Assembly (NCBI RefSeq): GCF_000204645.1
Contig: NC_015422.1
Coordinates: forward strand, 434,001-498,000
DNA length: 64,000 nucleotides
From: Alicycliphilus denitrificans K601
Lineage (GTDB): Bacteria > Pseudomonadota > Gammaproteobacteria > Burkholderiales > Burkholderiaceae_C
Reading direction: 5' to 3'
The notes beneath the pieces are model-generated. The model was not told the DNA's origin. It saw nothing but the letters and a program-made list of their open reading frames with translations, and did no database searches. The translations under genes were made by a program, and so were the position numbers. How positions within the stretch are numbered: the first letter of the stretch is position 1; every line of letters begins with the position of its first letter. This document shows, one piece after another, positions 51,240 through 60,800 of this stretch.

Positions 51240-54200
51240 ATGAGCCATTTTCTCGACCGTCTCTCGTATTTCGCGCAGCCGCGCGAGACCTTTTCGCAGG
51301 GCCACGGCCAGACCAACGGCGAAGATCGCACCTGGGAGGATGCCTACCGCGACCGCTGGGCGCATGACAAGGTCGTGCGCTCCACCCATGGCGTGAACTG
51401 CACCGGCTCGTGCTCGTGGAAGATCTACGTCAAGGGCGGCATCGTCACCTGGGAAACCCAGCAGACCGACTACCCGCGCACGCGGCCCGACCTGCCTAAC
51501 CACGAGCCGCGCGGCTGCGCGCGCGGCGCCAGCTACAGCTGGTACCTGTACAGCGCCAACCGTGTGAAATACCCGATGGTGCGCGGCCGCCTGCTCAAGC
51601 ACTGGCGCGCGGCACTGGCCGTGGCCAAGAGCCCGGTCGATGCCTGGGCCGCCATCGTGCAGAACGACGAGGCGCGCCGCGAATGGCAGAAGCAGCGCGG
51701 CCTGGGCGGCTTCGTGCGCAGCACCTGGGATGAGGTCAACCAGATGATCGCCGCGGCCAACGTCTACACCATCAAGCAGTACGGGCCCGACCGCATCATC
51801 GGCTTCTCGCCGATCCCGGCCATGTCGATGATTTCCTATGCCGCCGGCTCGCGCTACCTGAACCTCATCGGCGGCGTGCCCATGAGCTTCTACGACTGGT
51901 ACTGCGACCTGCCGCCGTCGAGCCCCCAGGTGTGGGGCGAGCAGACCGACGTGCCCGAATCGGCCGACTGGTACAACAGCAACTTCATCATCGCCTGGGG
52001 CTCCAACGTGCCGCAGACGCGCACGCCCGACGCGCACTTCTTCACCGAGGTGCGCTACAAGGGTGCGAAGATCGTCTCCGTCACGCCCGACTACTCCGAG
52101 GTGGCCAAGCTCGCCGACCTGTGGATGCACCCCAAGCAGGGCACCGACGCGGCCGTGGCCATGGCCATGGGCCATGTGATCCTCAAGGAGTTCTACTTCG
52201 ACAAGCGCTCGGCGTACTTCGACGACTACGCGCGCCGCTACACCGACCTGCCGCTGCTCGTGGTCCTGAAGGAGAAGCAGCTGCCCGACGGCAGGACCGC
52301 CATGGTGCCCGACCGCTACGTGCGCGCCAGCGACTTCGGCGACAAGCTGGGCCAGTCCAACCACCCCGACTGGAAGACCGTCGCCTACGACGTGGATGGC
52401 AAGGTGGCGCTGCCCAATGGCTCCATCGGCTTCCGCTGGGGCAAGGAAGGCCGCCCGGATCAGGGGCTGTGGAACCTGGAGGCCAAGGAGGCGCAGGGCG
52501 GCAACGACGTCAAGCTCAAGCTCTCGGTGCTGGAGGACGGCGCGCAGGCGCATGAAGTGGTCGACGTGGCCTTCCCCTACTTCGGCGGCATCGAGTCGCC
52601 CAACTTCAAGGCCAACGACCAGGGCGGCGACGTGATCGTGCGCCGCGTGCCCATCACCCATCTGGAGCTGAGCGGCGAAGGCGTTGCGGGCCGCGTCGCC
52701 GTGGCCACGGTGTTCGACCTGCAGGTGGCCAACTACGGCGTGTTGCGCGGCCTGGCCGGCGAGGAGCGCGACGACGGCTACGACGCCAACGCCCCCTACA
52801 CGCCGGCATGGCAGGAGAGCATCACCGGCGTCCCGCGCGACCAGGTGATCGCCGTGGCGCGCCAGTTCGCCGACAACGCCGACAAGACGCATGGCCGCAG
52901 CATGGTCATCATCGGCGCGGCGATGAACCACTGGTACCACTGCGACATGAACTACCGCGGCATCATCAACATGCTGATGATGTGCGGCTGCATCGGCCAG
53001 TCGGGCGGCGGCTGGTCGCACTACGTGGGCCAGGAAAAGCTGCGCCCGCAGACCGGCTGGACGGCGCTGGCCTTCGCGCTGGACTGGATCCGTCCGCCGC
53101 GCCAGCAGAACTCCACGAGCTTCTTCTACGCTCATACCGACCAGTGGCGCTACGAGAAGCTGGGCGTCGAGGAGGTGCTCTCGCCGCTGGCCGACAAGAG
53201 CGGCTACCAGGGCAGCATGATCGACTTCAACGTGCGCTCCGAGCGCATGGGCTGGCTGCCGAGCGCGCCGCAGCTGCAGCTCAATCCGCTGCAGGTGGTC
53301 AAGGACGCGCAGGCCAAGGGCGTGGATCCCAAGGACTACGTGGTGCAGTCGCTCAAGGACGGCTCGCTCACGCTGAGCTGCGAAGACCCCGACAACCCGC
53401 TGAACTGGCCGCGCAACATGTTCGTGTGGCGCTCCAACATCCTGGGCTCCTCGGGCAAGGGCCACGAGTACTTCCTCAAGCACCTGCTGGGCACCACCCA
53501 CGGCGTGCAGGGCAAGGACCTGGGGCCGCAGGAAGCCAAGCCGCAGGAGGTCAAGTGGCATGCCAACGCGCCCGAAGGCAAGCTGGATCTGCTGGTCACG
53601 CTGGACTTCCGCATGAGCACCACCTGCCTGTATTCCGACATCGTGCTGCCCACGGCCACCTGGTACGAGAAGAACGACCTGAACACCAGCGACATGCACC
53701 CCTTCATCCACCCGCTGTCGGCGGCAGTGGACCCGGCCTGGCAGGCCAGGAGCGACTGGGAGATCTACAAGGGCTTCGCCAAGGCCTTCAGCGAGGTGTG
53801 CGAGGGCCACCTGGGCGTGGAGAAGGAAGTGGTGCTCACGCCCATCATGCATGACACGCCCGCCGAACTGGCACAGCCCTATGGCGTCAAGGACTGGAAG
53901 AATGGCGAGATCGACCTGATCCCGGGCGTCACCGCGCCGCAGATCACGGTGGTCGAGCGCGATTACCCCAACACCTACCAGCGCTTCACGGCTCTGGGGC
54001 CGCTGATGGACCGCATCGGCAACGGCGGCAAGGGCATCAGCTGGAACACCGAGACCGAGGTGGCGCAGCTCGGCGACCTGAACGGCCGCGTGCGCGAGGA
54101 AGGCGCGACACAGGGCAGGCCGCGCATCGTCAGCGACATCGACGCCACCGAGGTGGTGATGATGCTCGCGCCCGAGACCAACGGCCACGTGGCCTGCAAG

Positions 54201-55034
54201 GCCTGGGAGGCGCTGTCCAAGCAGACCGGGCGCGACCACGTGCACCTGGCGCTGCATCGCGAGGACGAGAAGATCCGCTTCCGCGACATCCAGGCGCAGC
54301 CGCGCAAGATCATCTCCTCGCCCACCTGGTCGGGCCTTGAGAGCGAGAAGGTCAGCTACAACGCCGGCTACACCAACGTGCACGAGCTGATCCCATGGCG
54401 CACCCTCACGGGCCGCCAGCAGTTCTACCAGGACCACCCCTGGATGCGCGACTTCGGCGAGGGCTTCGTGAGCTACCGACCGCCCGTGCACCTCAAGACG
54501 CTGCACGAGGTCGAGGGCAAGAAGCCCAACGGCAACCCCGAGATCGCGCTGAACTTCATCACGCCGCACCAGAAATGGGGCATCCACAGCACGTACAGCG
54601 ACAACCTGCACATGCTCACGCTCAACCGCGGCGGCCCGGTGATCTGGCTCAGCGAGGACGACGCCAGGCGTGGCGGCATCGTGGACAACGACTGGGTGGA
54701 GCTGTTCAACGCCAACGGCGCCATCGCCGCGCGCGCGGTGGTGAGCCAGCGCGTGAACCCCGGTATGGTGCTCATGTACCACGCGCAGGAAAAGATCATC
54801 AACACCCCGGGCTCGGAGATCACGGGCACGCGCGGCGGCATCCACAACTCCGTCACGCGCATCGTGCTCAAGCCCACGCACATGATCGGCGGCTACGCGC
54901 AGTACAGCTACGGCTTCAACTACTACGGGACCATCGGCACCAACCGCGACGAGTTCGTGCTGGTGCGCAAGATGCGCCGCGTCGACTGGATGGATGAGGA
55001 GGCGGGCCAGAGCACGGCCAGCGCCCATGCCTGA
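51240..55034 (+). CDS. narG: Respiratory nitrate reductase alpha subunit NarG
   Basis: 1264 residues, the molybdenum bis-MGD catalytic subunit that reduces nitrate to nitrite at the cytoplasmic face. The N-terminal FS0 cluster site uses H50, C54, C58 and C93 (STHGVNCTGSCSWK; EPRGCARG). D223 in YDWYCDLPPSSPQVWGEQTD corresponds to the Mo-ligand aspartate. No twin-arginine signal is present, as expected for NarG. Later motifs include MLMMCGCIGQSGGGWSHYVGQEK and GTRGGIHNSVTRIVLKPTHMIGGYAQYSYGFNYYGTIG. AAGGAG precedes the ATG. The first gene of narGHJI. Confidence 0.98.
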   Translation: MSHFLDRLSYFAQPRETFSQGHGQTNGEDRTWEDAYRDRWAHDKVVRSTHGVNCTGSCSWKIYVKGGIVTWETQQTDYPRTRPDLPNHEPRGCARGASYSWYLYSANRVKYPMVRGRLLKHWRAALAVAKSPVDAWAAIVQNDEARREWQKQRGLGGFVRSTWDEVNQMIAAANVYTIKQYGPDRIIGFSPIPAMSMISYAAGSRYLNLIGGVPMSFYDWYCDLPPSSPQVWGEQTDVPESADWYNSNFIIAWGSNVPQTRTPDAHFFTEVRYKGAKIVSVTPDYSEVAKLADLWMHPKQGTDAAVAMAMGHVILKEFYFDKRSAYFDDYARRYTDLPLLVVLKEKQLPDGRTAMVPDRYVRASDFGDKLGQSNHPDWKTVAYDVDGKVALPNGSIGFRWGKEGRPDQGLWNLEAKEAQGGNDVKLKLSVLEDGAQAHEVVDVAFPYFGGIESPNFKANDQGGDVIVRRVPITHLELSGEGVAGRVAVATVFDLQVANYGVLRGLAGEERDDGYDANAPYTPAWQESITGVPRDQVIAVARQFADNADKTHGRSMVIIGAAMNHWYHCDMNYRGIINMLMMCGCIGQSGGGWSHYVGQEKLRPQTGWTALAFALDWIRPPRQQNSTSFFYAHTDQWRYEKLGVEEVLSPLADKSGYQGSMIDFNVRSERMGWLPSAPQLQLNPLQVVKDAQAKGVDPKDYVVQSLKDGSLTLSCEDPDNPLNWPRNMFVWRSNILGSSGKGHEYFLKHLLGTTHGVQGKDLGPQEAKPQEVKWHANAPEGKLDLLVTLDFRMSTTCLYSDIVLPTATWYEKNDLNTSDMHPFIHPLSAAVDPAWQARSDWEIYKGFAKAFSEVCEGHLGVEKEVVLTPIMHDTPAELAQPYGVKDWKNGEIDLIPGVTAPQITVVERDYPNTYQRFTALGPLMDRIGNGGKGISWNTETEVAQLGDLNGRVREEGATQGRPRIVSDIDATEVVMMLAPETNGHVACKAWEALSKQTGRDHVHLALHREDEKIRFRDIQAQPRKIISSPTWSGLESEKVSYNAGYTNVHELIPWRTLTGRQQFYQDHPWMRDFGEGFVSYRPPVHLKTLHEVEGKKPNGNPEIALNFITPHQKWGIHSTYSDNLHMLTLNRGGPVIWLSEDDARRGGIVDNDWVELFNANGAIAARAVVSQRVNPGMVLMYHAQEKIINTPGSEITGTRGGIHNSVTRIVLKPTHMIGGYAQYSYGFNYYGTIGTNRDEFVLVRKMRRVDWMDEEAGQSTASAHA

Positions 55035-55052
55035 GAAAGAAGGAGAGACACG

Positions 55053-56576
55053 ATGAAAATACGCGCACAAATCGGCATGGTGCTGAACCTGGACAAGTGC
55101 ATCGGCTGCCACACCTGCTCGGTCACCTGCAAGAACGTATGGACCAGCAGGCCCGGCATGGAGTACGCCTGGTTCAACAACGTCGAATCCAAGCCCGGCA
55201 TCGGCTACCCCAAGGAATGGGAGAACCAGGACAAGTGGAACGGCGGCTGGACGCGCCTGGCCGACGGCTCCATCGTCCCGCGCCAGGGGGGCAAGTGGAA
55301 GCTGCTCATGCGCATCTTCGCCAACCCCAACCTGCCGCAGATCGACGACTACTACGAGCCCTTCACATTCGACTACGACCACCTGCAGTCGGCGCCGGAG
55401 TCCAAGGCCGCGCCCACCGCGCGCCCGCGCAGCCTGATCACGGGCCAGCGCATGGAGAAGATCGAGTGGGGCCCGAACTGGGAGGAAATCCTGGGCGGCG
55501 AGTTCGCGAAGCGCAGCGCCGACGTGAACTTCGAGCAGGTGCAGAAGGACATGTACGGCCAGTTCGAGAACACCTTCATGATGTACCTGCCGCGCCTGTG
55601 CGAGCACTGCCTGAACCCGGCGTGCGTGGCATCGTGCCCCTCGGGCTCGATCTACAAGCGCGAGGAAGACGGCATCGTGCTCATCGACCAGGACAAGTGC
55701 CGCGGCTGGCGCATGTGCGTCTCGGGCTGCCCGTACAAGAAGATCTACTACAACTGGCAGACCGGCAAGGCCGAGAAGTGCATCTTCTGCTACCCGCGCA
55801 TCGAGGCGGGCCAGCCCACGGTGTGCTCCGAGACCTGCGTGGGCCGCATCCGCTACCTCGGCGTGCTGCTCTACGACGCCGACCGCATCCAGGAAGCGGC
55901 CAGCGTGGAGCGCGACCGCGACTTGTACGAGGCGCAGTTGGGCATCTTCCTCGACCCCAACGACCCTGAAGTGATCCGCCAGGCCAAGCTCGACGGCATC
56001 GCCGACAACTGGCTCGAAGCTGCCAGGAACAGCCCGGTGTACAAGATGGCGGTCGACTGGAAGGTGGCGCTGCCGCTGCACCCCGAGTACCGCACGCTGC
56101 CCATGGTCTGGTACGTGCCGCCGCTCTCGCCCATCACCTCGGCGGCCAACGCCGGCCACGTGGGCGTGAACGGCGAGATCCCCGACGTGTCGCAGCTGCG
56201 CATTCCCGTGCAGTACCTGGCCAACATGCTCACCGCCGGCGACACCGGCCCCGTGGTGCGCGCGCTCGAGCGCATGCTGGCCATGCGCGCCTACCAGCGC
56301 GGCCTGCACGTGGACAAGGTGCAGAACATGGCCGTGCTCCAGCAGGCGGGGCTGACGGTGCACGACGTGCAGGACATGTACCAGGTCATGGCCATCGCCA
56401 ACTACGAAGACCGGTTCGTGATCCCTTCCACGCACCGCGAATACGCCGAGAATGCCTTCGACGTGCGCGGCGGCTGCGGCTTCTCGTTCGGCAACGGCTG
56501 CTCCGACGGCGCCTCCGACGTCAGCATCTTCGGCGGCAAGAAGCCGCGCACCATCCCCATCAAGGCCGTGGTCTGA
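55053..56576 (+). CDS. narH: Respiratory nitrate reductase beta subunit NarH
   Basis: 507 residues carrying the electron-transfer chain of four iron-sulfur clusters. Cysteine groups: CIGCHTCSVTCKNVW (starting near residue 16), CEHCLNPACVASCPSGSIYKR, CRGWRMCVSGCPYKK (a Trp replaces the fourth Cys, making the 3Fe-4S site) and CIFCYPRIEAGQPTVCSETCVGR. It passes electrons from NarI haems to NarG. It starts 18 bp after narG. Confidence 0.98.
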   Translation: MKIRAQIGMVLNLDKCIGCHTCSVTCKNVWTSRPGMEYAWFNNVESKPGIGYPKEWENQDKWNGGWTRLADGSIVPRQGGKWKLLMRIFANPNLPQIDDYYEPFTFDYDHLQSAPESKAAPTARPRSLITGQRMEKIEWGPNWEEILGGEFAKRSADVNFEQVQKDMYGQFENTFMMYLPRLCEHCLNPACVASCPSGSIYKREEDGIVLIDQDKCRGWRMCVSGCPYKKIYYNWQTGKAEKCIFCYPRIEAGQPTVCSETCVGRIRYLGVLLYDADRIQEAASVERDRDLYEAQLGIFLDPNDPEVIRQAKLDGIADNWLEAARNSPVYKMAVDWKVALPLHPEYRTLPMVWYVPPLSPITSAANAGHVGVNGEIPDVSQLRIPVQYLANMLTAGDTGPVVRALERMLAMRAYQRGLHVDKVQNMAVLQQAGLTVHDVQDMYQVMAIANYEDRFVIPSTHREYAENAFDVRGGCGFSFGNGCSDGASDVSIFGGKKPRTIPIKAVV

Positions 56577-56587
56577 GGAGCGCCCAG

Positions 56588-57289
56588 ATGTTCAAGAAGA
56601 CACCCGAGAGCATGCGCCTGACGCTGCGGGCGCTGGCGCGCCTGGTGGCCTATCCCGACGCCGGGCTGCGCGCGCAGATGCCCACGCTGGTCGACGCGCT
56701 GCAGTCCGAGCAGGTTCTGCCCGCGGCCCGCATGGCCGAGCTGCAGGCCTTGGTGCAGCAGATCTGCGCGATGGACCCGTACGAGGCCGAGGAGCGCTAC
56801 GTCGATACCTTCGACCGCGGCCGCCAGACCTCGCTGCACCTGTTCGAGCACATCCACGGCGACTCGCGCGAGCGCGGCCCGGCGCTGATCGACCTGACGC
56901 AGACCTACGAGAAGGCCGGCCTGTACCTCGATGCGCAGGAGCTGCCCGACCACCTCGGCGTGGTGCTGGAGTTCGCATCGACCCAGCCCGCGCAGGTGGC
57001 GCGCGAATTCCTGGCCGAGATGGCGCACATCCTGAATGCGCTGTTCACCGCGCTGCAGGCCAAGGGCAGCCCCTACGCCAGCGTGGTCGCCGCCGTGCTC
57101 GAGGCCGCCGGCGAGAAGGCCCAGGCGGTGGCGATCGCGCCCGAGCCCGGGCTCGACGAAGCCTGGGCCGAACCCGAGGCCTTCGACGGCTGCGCCACGC
57201 GCGGGCAGAACCGCCCCGGCCAGCCCCAACCCCTGCATTTCGTGCGCAACGCGCGCTCCAACCCCTCTTCCCAAGGAGTCTCGCCATGA
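56588..57289 (+). CDS. narJ: Nitrate reductase assembly chaperone NarJ
   Basis: 233 residues of the TorD/NarJ helical chaperone family: LRALARLVAYPDAGLRAQMPTLVDAL, YVDTFDRGRQTSLHLFEHIHGDSRERGPALIDLTQTYEKAGLYLDAQELPDHLGVVLEFAS. It holds apo-NarGH for molybdenum cofactor insertion and is not part of the final enzyme. It starts 11 bp after narH and overlaps narI by 4 bp. Confidence 0.95.
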   Translation: MFKKTPESMRLTLRALARLVAYPDAGLRAQMPTLVDALQSEQVLPAARMAELQALVQQICAMDPYEAEERYVDTFDRGRQTSLHLFEHIHGDSRERGPALIDLTQTYEKAGLYLDAQELPDHLGVVLEFASTQPAQVAREFLAEMAHILNALFTALQAKGSPYASVVAAVLEAAGEKAQAVAIAPEPGLDEAWAEPEAFDGCATRGQNRPGQPQPLHFVRNARSNPSSQGVSP

Positions 57290-58014
57290 CCGCCTGGATC
57301 GACCATTTCCTGTTCGGCCTGTACCCGTACATCTGCCTGGCCGTGTTCTTCATCGGCAGCTGGGTGCGCTTCGACCGCGACCAGTACACGTGGAAGAGCG
57401 ACTCCTCGCAGCTCTTGCGCACCGGCAGCCTGCGCTGGGCCAGCAACCTGTTCCACATCGGCGTGCTGTTCCTGTTCTTCGGCCACTTCGTCGGCATGCT
57501 CACGCCGCACGCGCTCTACGAGCCCTTCATCAGCGCCGGCAACAAGCAACTGCTGGCCATGGTCTCGGGCGGCGCCGCCGGCCTGCTCGCCTTCATCGGC
57601 GTGACGCTGCTGCTGCACCGGCGCCTGACGGACGCGCGCATCCGCGCCACCAGCAAGACCAGCGACATCGCGCTGCTGTGGATCTTCTGGGTGCAGCTGG
57701 CGCTGGGCCTGGCGACCATCCCGCTGTCGGCGCAGCACCTGGACGGCTCGGTCATGATGCGCCTGGCCGAATGGGGCCAGCGCATCGTCACCTTCCGCTC
57801 CGGCGCGGTCGAGATGCTGGTGGGCACGGGCTGGATCTTCAAGGTGCACCTGTTCCTGGGCATGACGGTGTTCCTGATCTTCCCGTTCACGCGCCTGGTG
57901 CACATCTGGAGCGGTTTCGGCACGCTGGCCTATGTGCTGCGCCCCTACCAGTTGGTGCGCGCACGGCGCCTGAACGTGCCGGCCGGGCAGAACCAGCCGC
58001 GCCGCTCGCTCTGA
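57286..58014 (+). CDS. narI: Respiratory nitrate reductase gamma subunit NarI
   Basis: 242 residues, five membrane helices, the b-type cytochrome that oxidises quinol. Haem ligands are visible as two pairs: H57 and H67 (NLFHIGVLFLFFGHFVG) and H188 and H206 (IFKVHLFLG; TRLVHIWSG), matching the family. The ATG overlaps the narJ stop and has AAGGAG upstream. A dispersed repeat follows the stop. Confidence 0.97.
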   Translation: MTAWIDHFLFGLYPYICLAVFFIGSWVRFDRDQYTWKSDSSQLLRTGSLRWASNLFHIGVLFLFFGHFVGMLTPHALYEPFISAGNKQLLAMVSGGAAGLLAFIGVTLLLHRRLTDARIRATSKTSDIALLWIFWVQLALGLATIPLSAQHLDGSVMMRLAEWGQRIVTFRSGAVEMLVGTGWIFKVHLFLGMTVFLIFPFTRLVHIWSGFGTLAYVLRPYQLVRARRLNVPAGQNQPRRSL

Positions 58015-58072
58015 AAAAACAGAGCTGCCAGCGCTTAATGCACAAGGGCTAGAGGCCAATCTGGCTTGAAGC
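58013..58072 (+). repeat. Dispersed repeat, copy 9
   Basis: AAAAAACAGAGCTGCCAGCG, CTTAATGCACAAGGGCTAGA, GGCCAATCTGGCTTGAAGCC. It lies between narI and the isomerase gene. Confidence 0.88.
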
Positions 58073-58141
58073 CTCCCCCTTGGCGGGAGGATCCAGGCCA
58101 CGGGCCCGCAGCCGCCATCCCCCGTTTCCAGGAAGACCCCC

Positions 58142-58969
58142 ATGACCACCACCACCTGCGGATCGCACGCCTGCGGCTGCGGCGGCAGCGCCGCCCCGGT
58201 AGCGGACACCCCCGTCGCACGCATCAACGGTATCGCCCTGCACGCGCCCGGCGAGCAACTGCCCGAGGAACTGCTGCGCCAGCGGGCCTGCACCGAGCTG
58301 TTGCGCCAGCAGGCGCAGCGCGAGGGGTTGCTCGCGCAGGACGACGCGCCCGGCATGGACGGCGCCACGAGCATCGCCGCTACGCAGGCCATCGAGCAGT
58401 TGCTGGAGCGCGCGCTGCAGGTGCCCGAGCCCTCCGAGGAAGCCTGCCGTCGCTACCACGCCGCCCACCCCACGCTGCATGGCGAGGGCGAACGCCTGCG
58501 CCTGCGCCACGTGCTGTTCGCCGTGACGCCGGGCGTGGATGTGAAGCAGCTGCGCCAGCGCGCCGAGAGCGTGCTGCTGGACCTGCGCTGCGACGACGAC
58601 GGCGGCGTGCGCTTTGCCGAGGCCGCGCGCCAATGGTCCAACTGCCCCAGCGGCCAGCAGGGCGGCGAGCTGGGCTGGCTCACCCAGGCCGACTGCGCGC
58701 CCGAGTTCGCGCGCGAAATCTTCGGCAAGGCCGAGGTCGGGGTCCTGTCCCGCCTGGTGCACAGCCGCTTCGGCCTGCACGTGGTCGAGGTGTGCGAGCG
58801 CGAGGCCGGCCGCGCCCTGGCCTTCGAAGAGGTCCAGGCCTCCGTGGCCCTGCTGCTGCGCCAGCAGGCATGGATCAACGCACTGCGCCAGTACCTGCAG
58901 CTGCTCGCGGGGGCTGCCGAGGTCGAAGGCGTGCAGCTGGACGCCGCCGACACCCCTCTGGTGCAATAG
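58142..58969 (+). CDS. Parvulin-type peptidyl-prolyl isomerase, NifM/PpiC-like
   Basis: 275 residues. A Cys/Gly-rich N-terminal patch ([18 protein letters not shown]), a helical region and a parvulin domain (~122-225): [64 protein letters not shown]. There is no signal peptide, so it should act in the cytoplasm. Similar genes often follow narGHJI, and assistance in folding nitrate reductase is a reasonable inference; the N-terminal Cys/His cluster could bind metal. Confidence 0.85.
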   Translation: MTTTTCGSHACGCGGSAAPVADTPVARINGIALHAPGEQLPEELLRQRACTELLRQQAQREGLLAQDDAPGMDGATSIAATQAIEQLLERALQVPEPSEEACRRYHAAHPTLHGEGERLRLRHVLFAVTPGVDVKQLRQRAESVLLDLRCDDDGGVRFAEAARQWSNCPSGQQGGELGWLTQADCAPEFAREIFGKAEVGVLSRLVHSRFGLHVVEVCEREAGRALAFEEVQASVALLLRQQAWINALRQYLQLLAGAAEVEGVQLDAADTPLVQ

Positions 58970-59003
58970 GCCATTGCGCGGTCTTGCCCGGAAAGAACTT
59001 CCC

Positions 59004-59681
59004 ATGCCTGACGACGAGCTGCTACAGCGGCTGCGCCGCTTCCATCTGGACGACTTTCCCCAGTACCGGGAGCAATTCCAGACCCTCGTGGACCAGGGGC
59101 AGCACCCGACGACGCTGTTCATCGGCTGCTCGGACTCGCGCCTCGTGCCCTACCTGCTCACGGGCGCCGGCCCGGGCGAGCTGTTCCTGGTGCGCAACGT
59201 GGGCGCCTTCGTGCCGCCGTACGACGGCTCCTATGGCCATCACGGCACGGCCGCGGCCATCGAGTTCGCCGTGCTCAACCTCAACGTGAGCCGCATCGTG
59301 GTCTGCGGCCACAGCCACTGCGGGGCCATCAAGGCCTTGTACGGCGATGTCTCGCCCGAGGCGAAGAACCTGCAGCGCTGGCTGGACCTGGGCCGCGAGG
59401 CCGTGCTGCCGGTGCAGCCCGGCCCCGAGGCACTGCGCCGCACCGAGCAGCGCGCCGTGGTGCTGCAACTCGAACGCCTCATGGACTACCCCATGGTGCG
59501 CCGCCGCGTGCAGGACGGGCGCATCACGCTGCACGGCTGGCACTACGTGATCGAGGAGGGCGAGGTCCACGTGTTCGACGTGCAGAACGGCGGCTTCGTC
59601 GCCGCGTCGAAGGCGCAATCGAGCGGCACCGGCCCCTACCCGCCGTACGTGGAACACGACGGACAGGTGCTGGTGGACTGA
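59004..59681 (+). CDS. Beta-class carbonic anhydrase
   Basis: 225 residues. Zn ligands C42, H103 and C106 with the D44/R46 dyad: TLFIGCSDSRLVP and VVCGHSHCGAIKAL; also LFLVRNVGAFVPPYD and AAIEFAVLNLNV. It interconverts CO2 and bicarbonate in the cytoplasm. It starts 34 bp after the isomerase gene and overlaps the next gene by 1 bp, so it is probably part of the extended nar transcript. ATG 59004 is chosen because the longer frame upstream is antisense-like. Confidence 0.93.
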   Translation: MPDDELLQRLRRFHLDDFPQYREQFQTLVDQGQHPTTLFIGCSDSRLVPYLLTGAGPGELFLVRNVGAFVPPYDGSYGHHGTAAAIEFAVLNLNVSRIVVCGHSHCGAIKALYGDVSPEAKNLQRWLDLGREAVLPVQPGPEALRRTEQRAVVLQLERLMDYPMVRRRVQDGRITLHGWHYVIEEGEVHVFDVQNGGFVAASKAQSSGTGPYPPYVEHDGQVLVD

Positions 59682-60331
59682 TGGCGGGCCGCGTTGAAGC
59701 CATGCAGGCGCCGCCGGCCGATTGGGCCGCCGCGCTGCTGCAGGCGCGCCAGACCATCCTGCCCAAGCGGCTGGGCGCGCCCGGGCCCGATGCAGCGCAG
59801 CTGCAGGCCATCATGGCCGCGGCGGCCCATGCGCCCGACCATGGCTGCCTGCTGCCCTGGCGCTTTGTGCTCGTGCCCCAGGAAGCGCGCACGGCATTGG
59901 CCGAGGCGTTCGCCCAGGCCCTGCGCGAACGCGACCCCGAGGCCACGCCCGCGCAGCAGGAGCAGGCGCGCGAGAAGGCATACCGCGCGCCCGTGCTGCT
60001 GCTGCTGGTCGTGGACGAGCTGCGGGACGACCCCGGGATCGCGCCCTGCGAGCGCATCCTGTCCGCCGGCTGCGCCGTGCAGAACCTGCTCCTCACGGCC
60101 ACGGCGCTGGGCTTCGGCTCGGCGCTCACCAGCGGCAAGGCGCTGCAGTCGCAGGCGCTGCGCACGCTGTTCGCGCTGCAGGAGGGCGAGCGCGCCCTGT
60201 GCTTCGTGAGCGTGGGCACCGTGTTGTCGCGCAAGCCGGGGCGTGCGCGCCCCGCGCCGGCGCAGTACGTGGGCACCCTGGTGCCCGGCCGGGGCGTGCA
60301 GCCCTGGAAACAAGAAAGGACCCTGGCGTGA
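59681..60331 (+). CDS. Nitroreductase-family FMN protein
   Basis: 216 residues: RQTILPKRLGAPGPDAAQLQAIMAAAAHAPDHGCLLPWRFVLVP, then APVLLLLVVDE, SAGCAVQNLLLTATALGFGSALTSGKAL, and CFVSVGTVLSRKPGRARP. This is the short YdjA-like branch of FMN-dependent nitroreductases. The ATG shares one base with the carbonic anhydrase stop. Substrate unknown; its place behind nar genes may only reflect operon growth. Confidence 0.85.
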   Translation: MAGRVEAMQAPPADWAAALLQARQTILPKRLGAPGPDAAQLQAIMAAAAHAPDHGCLLPWRFVLVPQEARTALAEAFAQALRERDPEATPAQQEQAREKAYRAPVLLLLVVDELRDDPGIAPCERILSAGCAVQNLLLTATALGFGSALTSGKALQSQALRTLFALQEGERALCFVSVGTVLSRKPGRARPAPAQYVGTLVPGRGVQPWKQERTLA

Positions 60332-60747
60332 AGACCGAGATCAACAGTTTCGACGACCTGCTGCGCGCCGCGCGCGCGCACCGCGAGCGCCAGCGGCTGC
60401 TGTTCGTGTTCGCCGGCTCCGAGCTGCCCGACGACGCCACGCCCGCGCAGCGCGAGCGCTTCGCGCAGGGCGAGGGCGGCGTGCTGGTGCCGCTGATGTG
60501 CGTGGACAAGTTGCCGGAGGAGATCGAATCCTTCGACGCGCTGCTGCGCGAATCCCGGCAGTTCGAGAACCCGGCCCAGCCCTGGCGCCTGGTGTTCACC
60601 GCCGCGCTGTCGGGCACGCCGGGCAAGGCGCCCTCGGACGAGGACGCCGACCGCGTGCTGCGCCGCATGGTGGAGGCCGTCAAGACCGGCGCCTTCAGCG
60701 CCTATCTGCCCTTCAACCGCGAGGGACAACCCGTGCGGCTGGGCTAA
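60328..60747 (+). CDS. Conserved protein of unknown function
   Basis: 139 residues, no known catalytic motifs: SFDDLLRAARAHRERQRLLFVFAGSELPDDATPAQRERFAQGEGGVLVPLMCVDKLPEEIESFDALLRES, ending YLPFNREGQPVRLG. I recall similar Burkholderiales proteins labelled ribonucleotide reductase subunit alpha in annotations, which the sequence does not support: there are no RNR motifs. GTG start overlapping the preceding stop (GTGA) implies coupled translation. Confidence 0.75.
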   Translation: MKTEINSFDDLLRAARAHRERQRLLFVFAGSELPDDATPAQRERFAQGEGGVLVPLMCVDKLPEEIESFDALLRESRQFENPAQPWRLVFTAALSGTPGKAPSDEDADRVLRRMVEAVKTGAFSAYLPFNREGQPVRLG

Positions 60748-60800
60748 TCGAAGGCTATTCTTGCGGGCCGCGCGAGAGTAGCGCGAGAAGGCCCCCACCC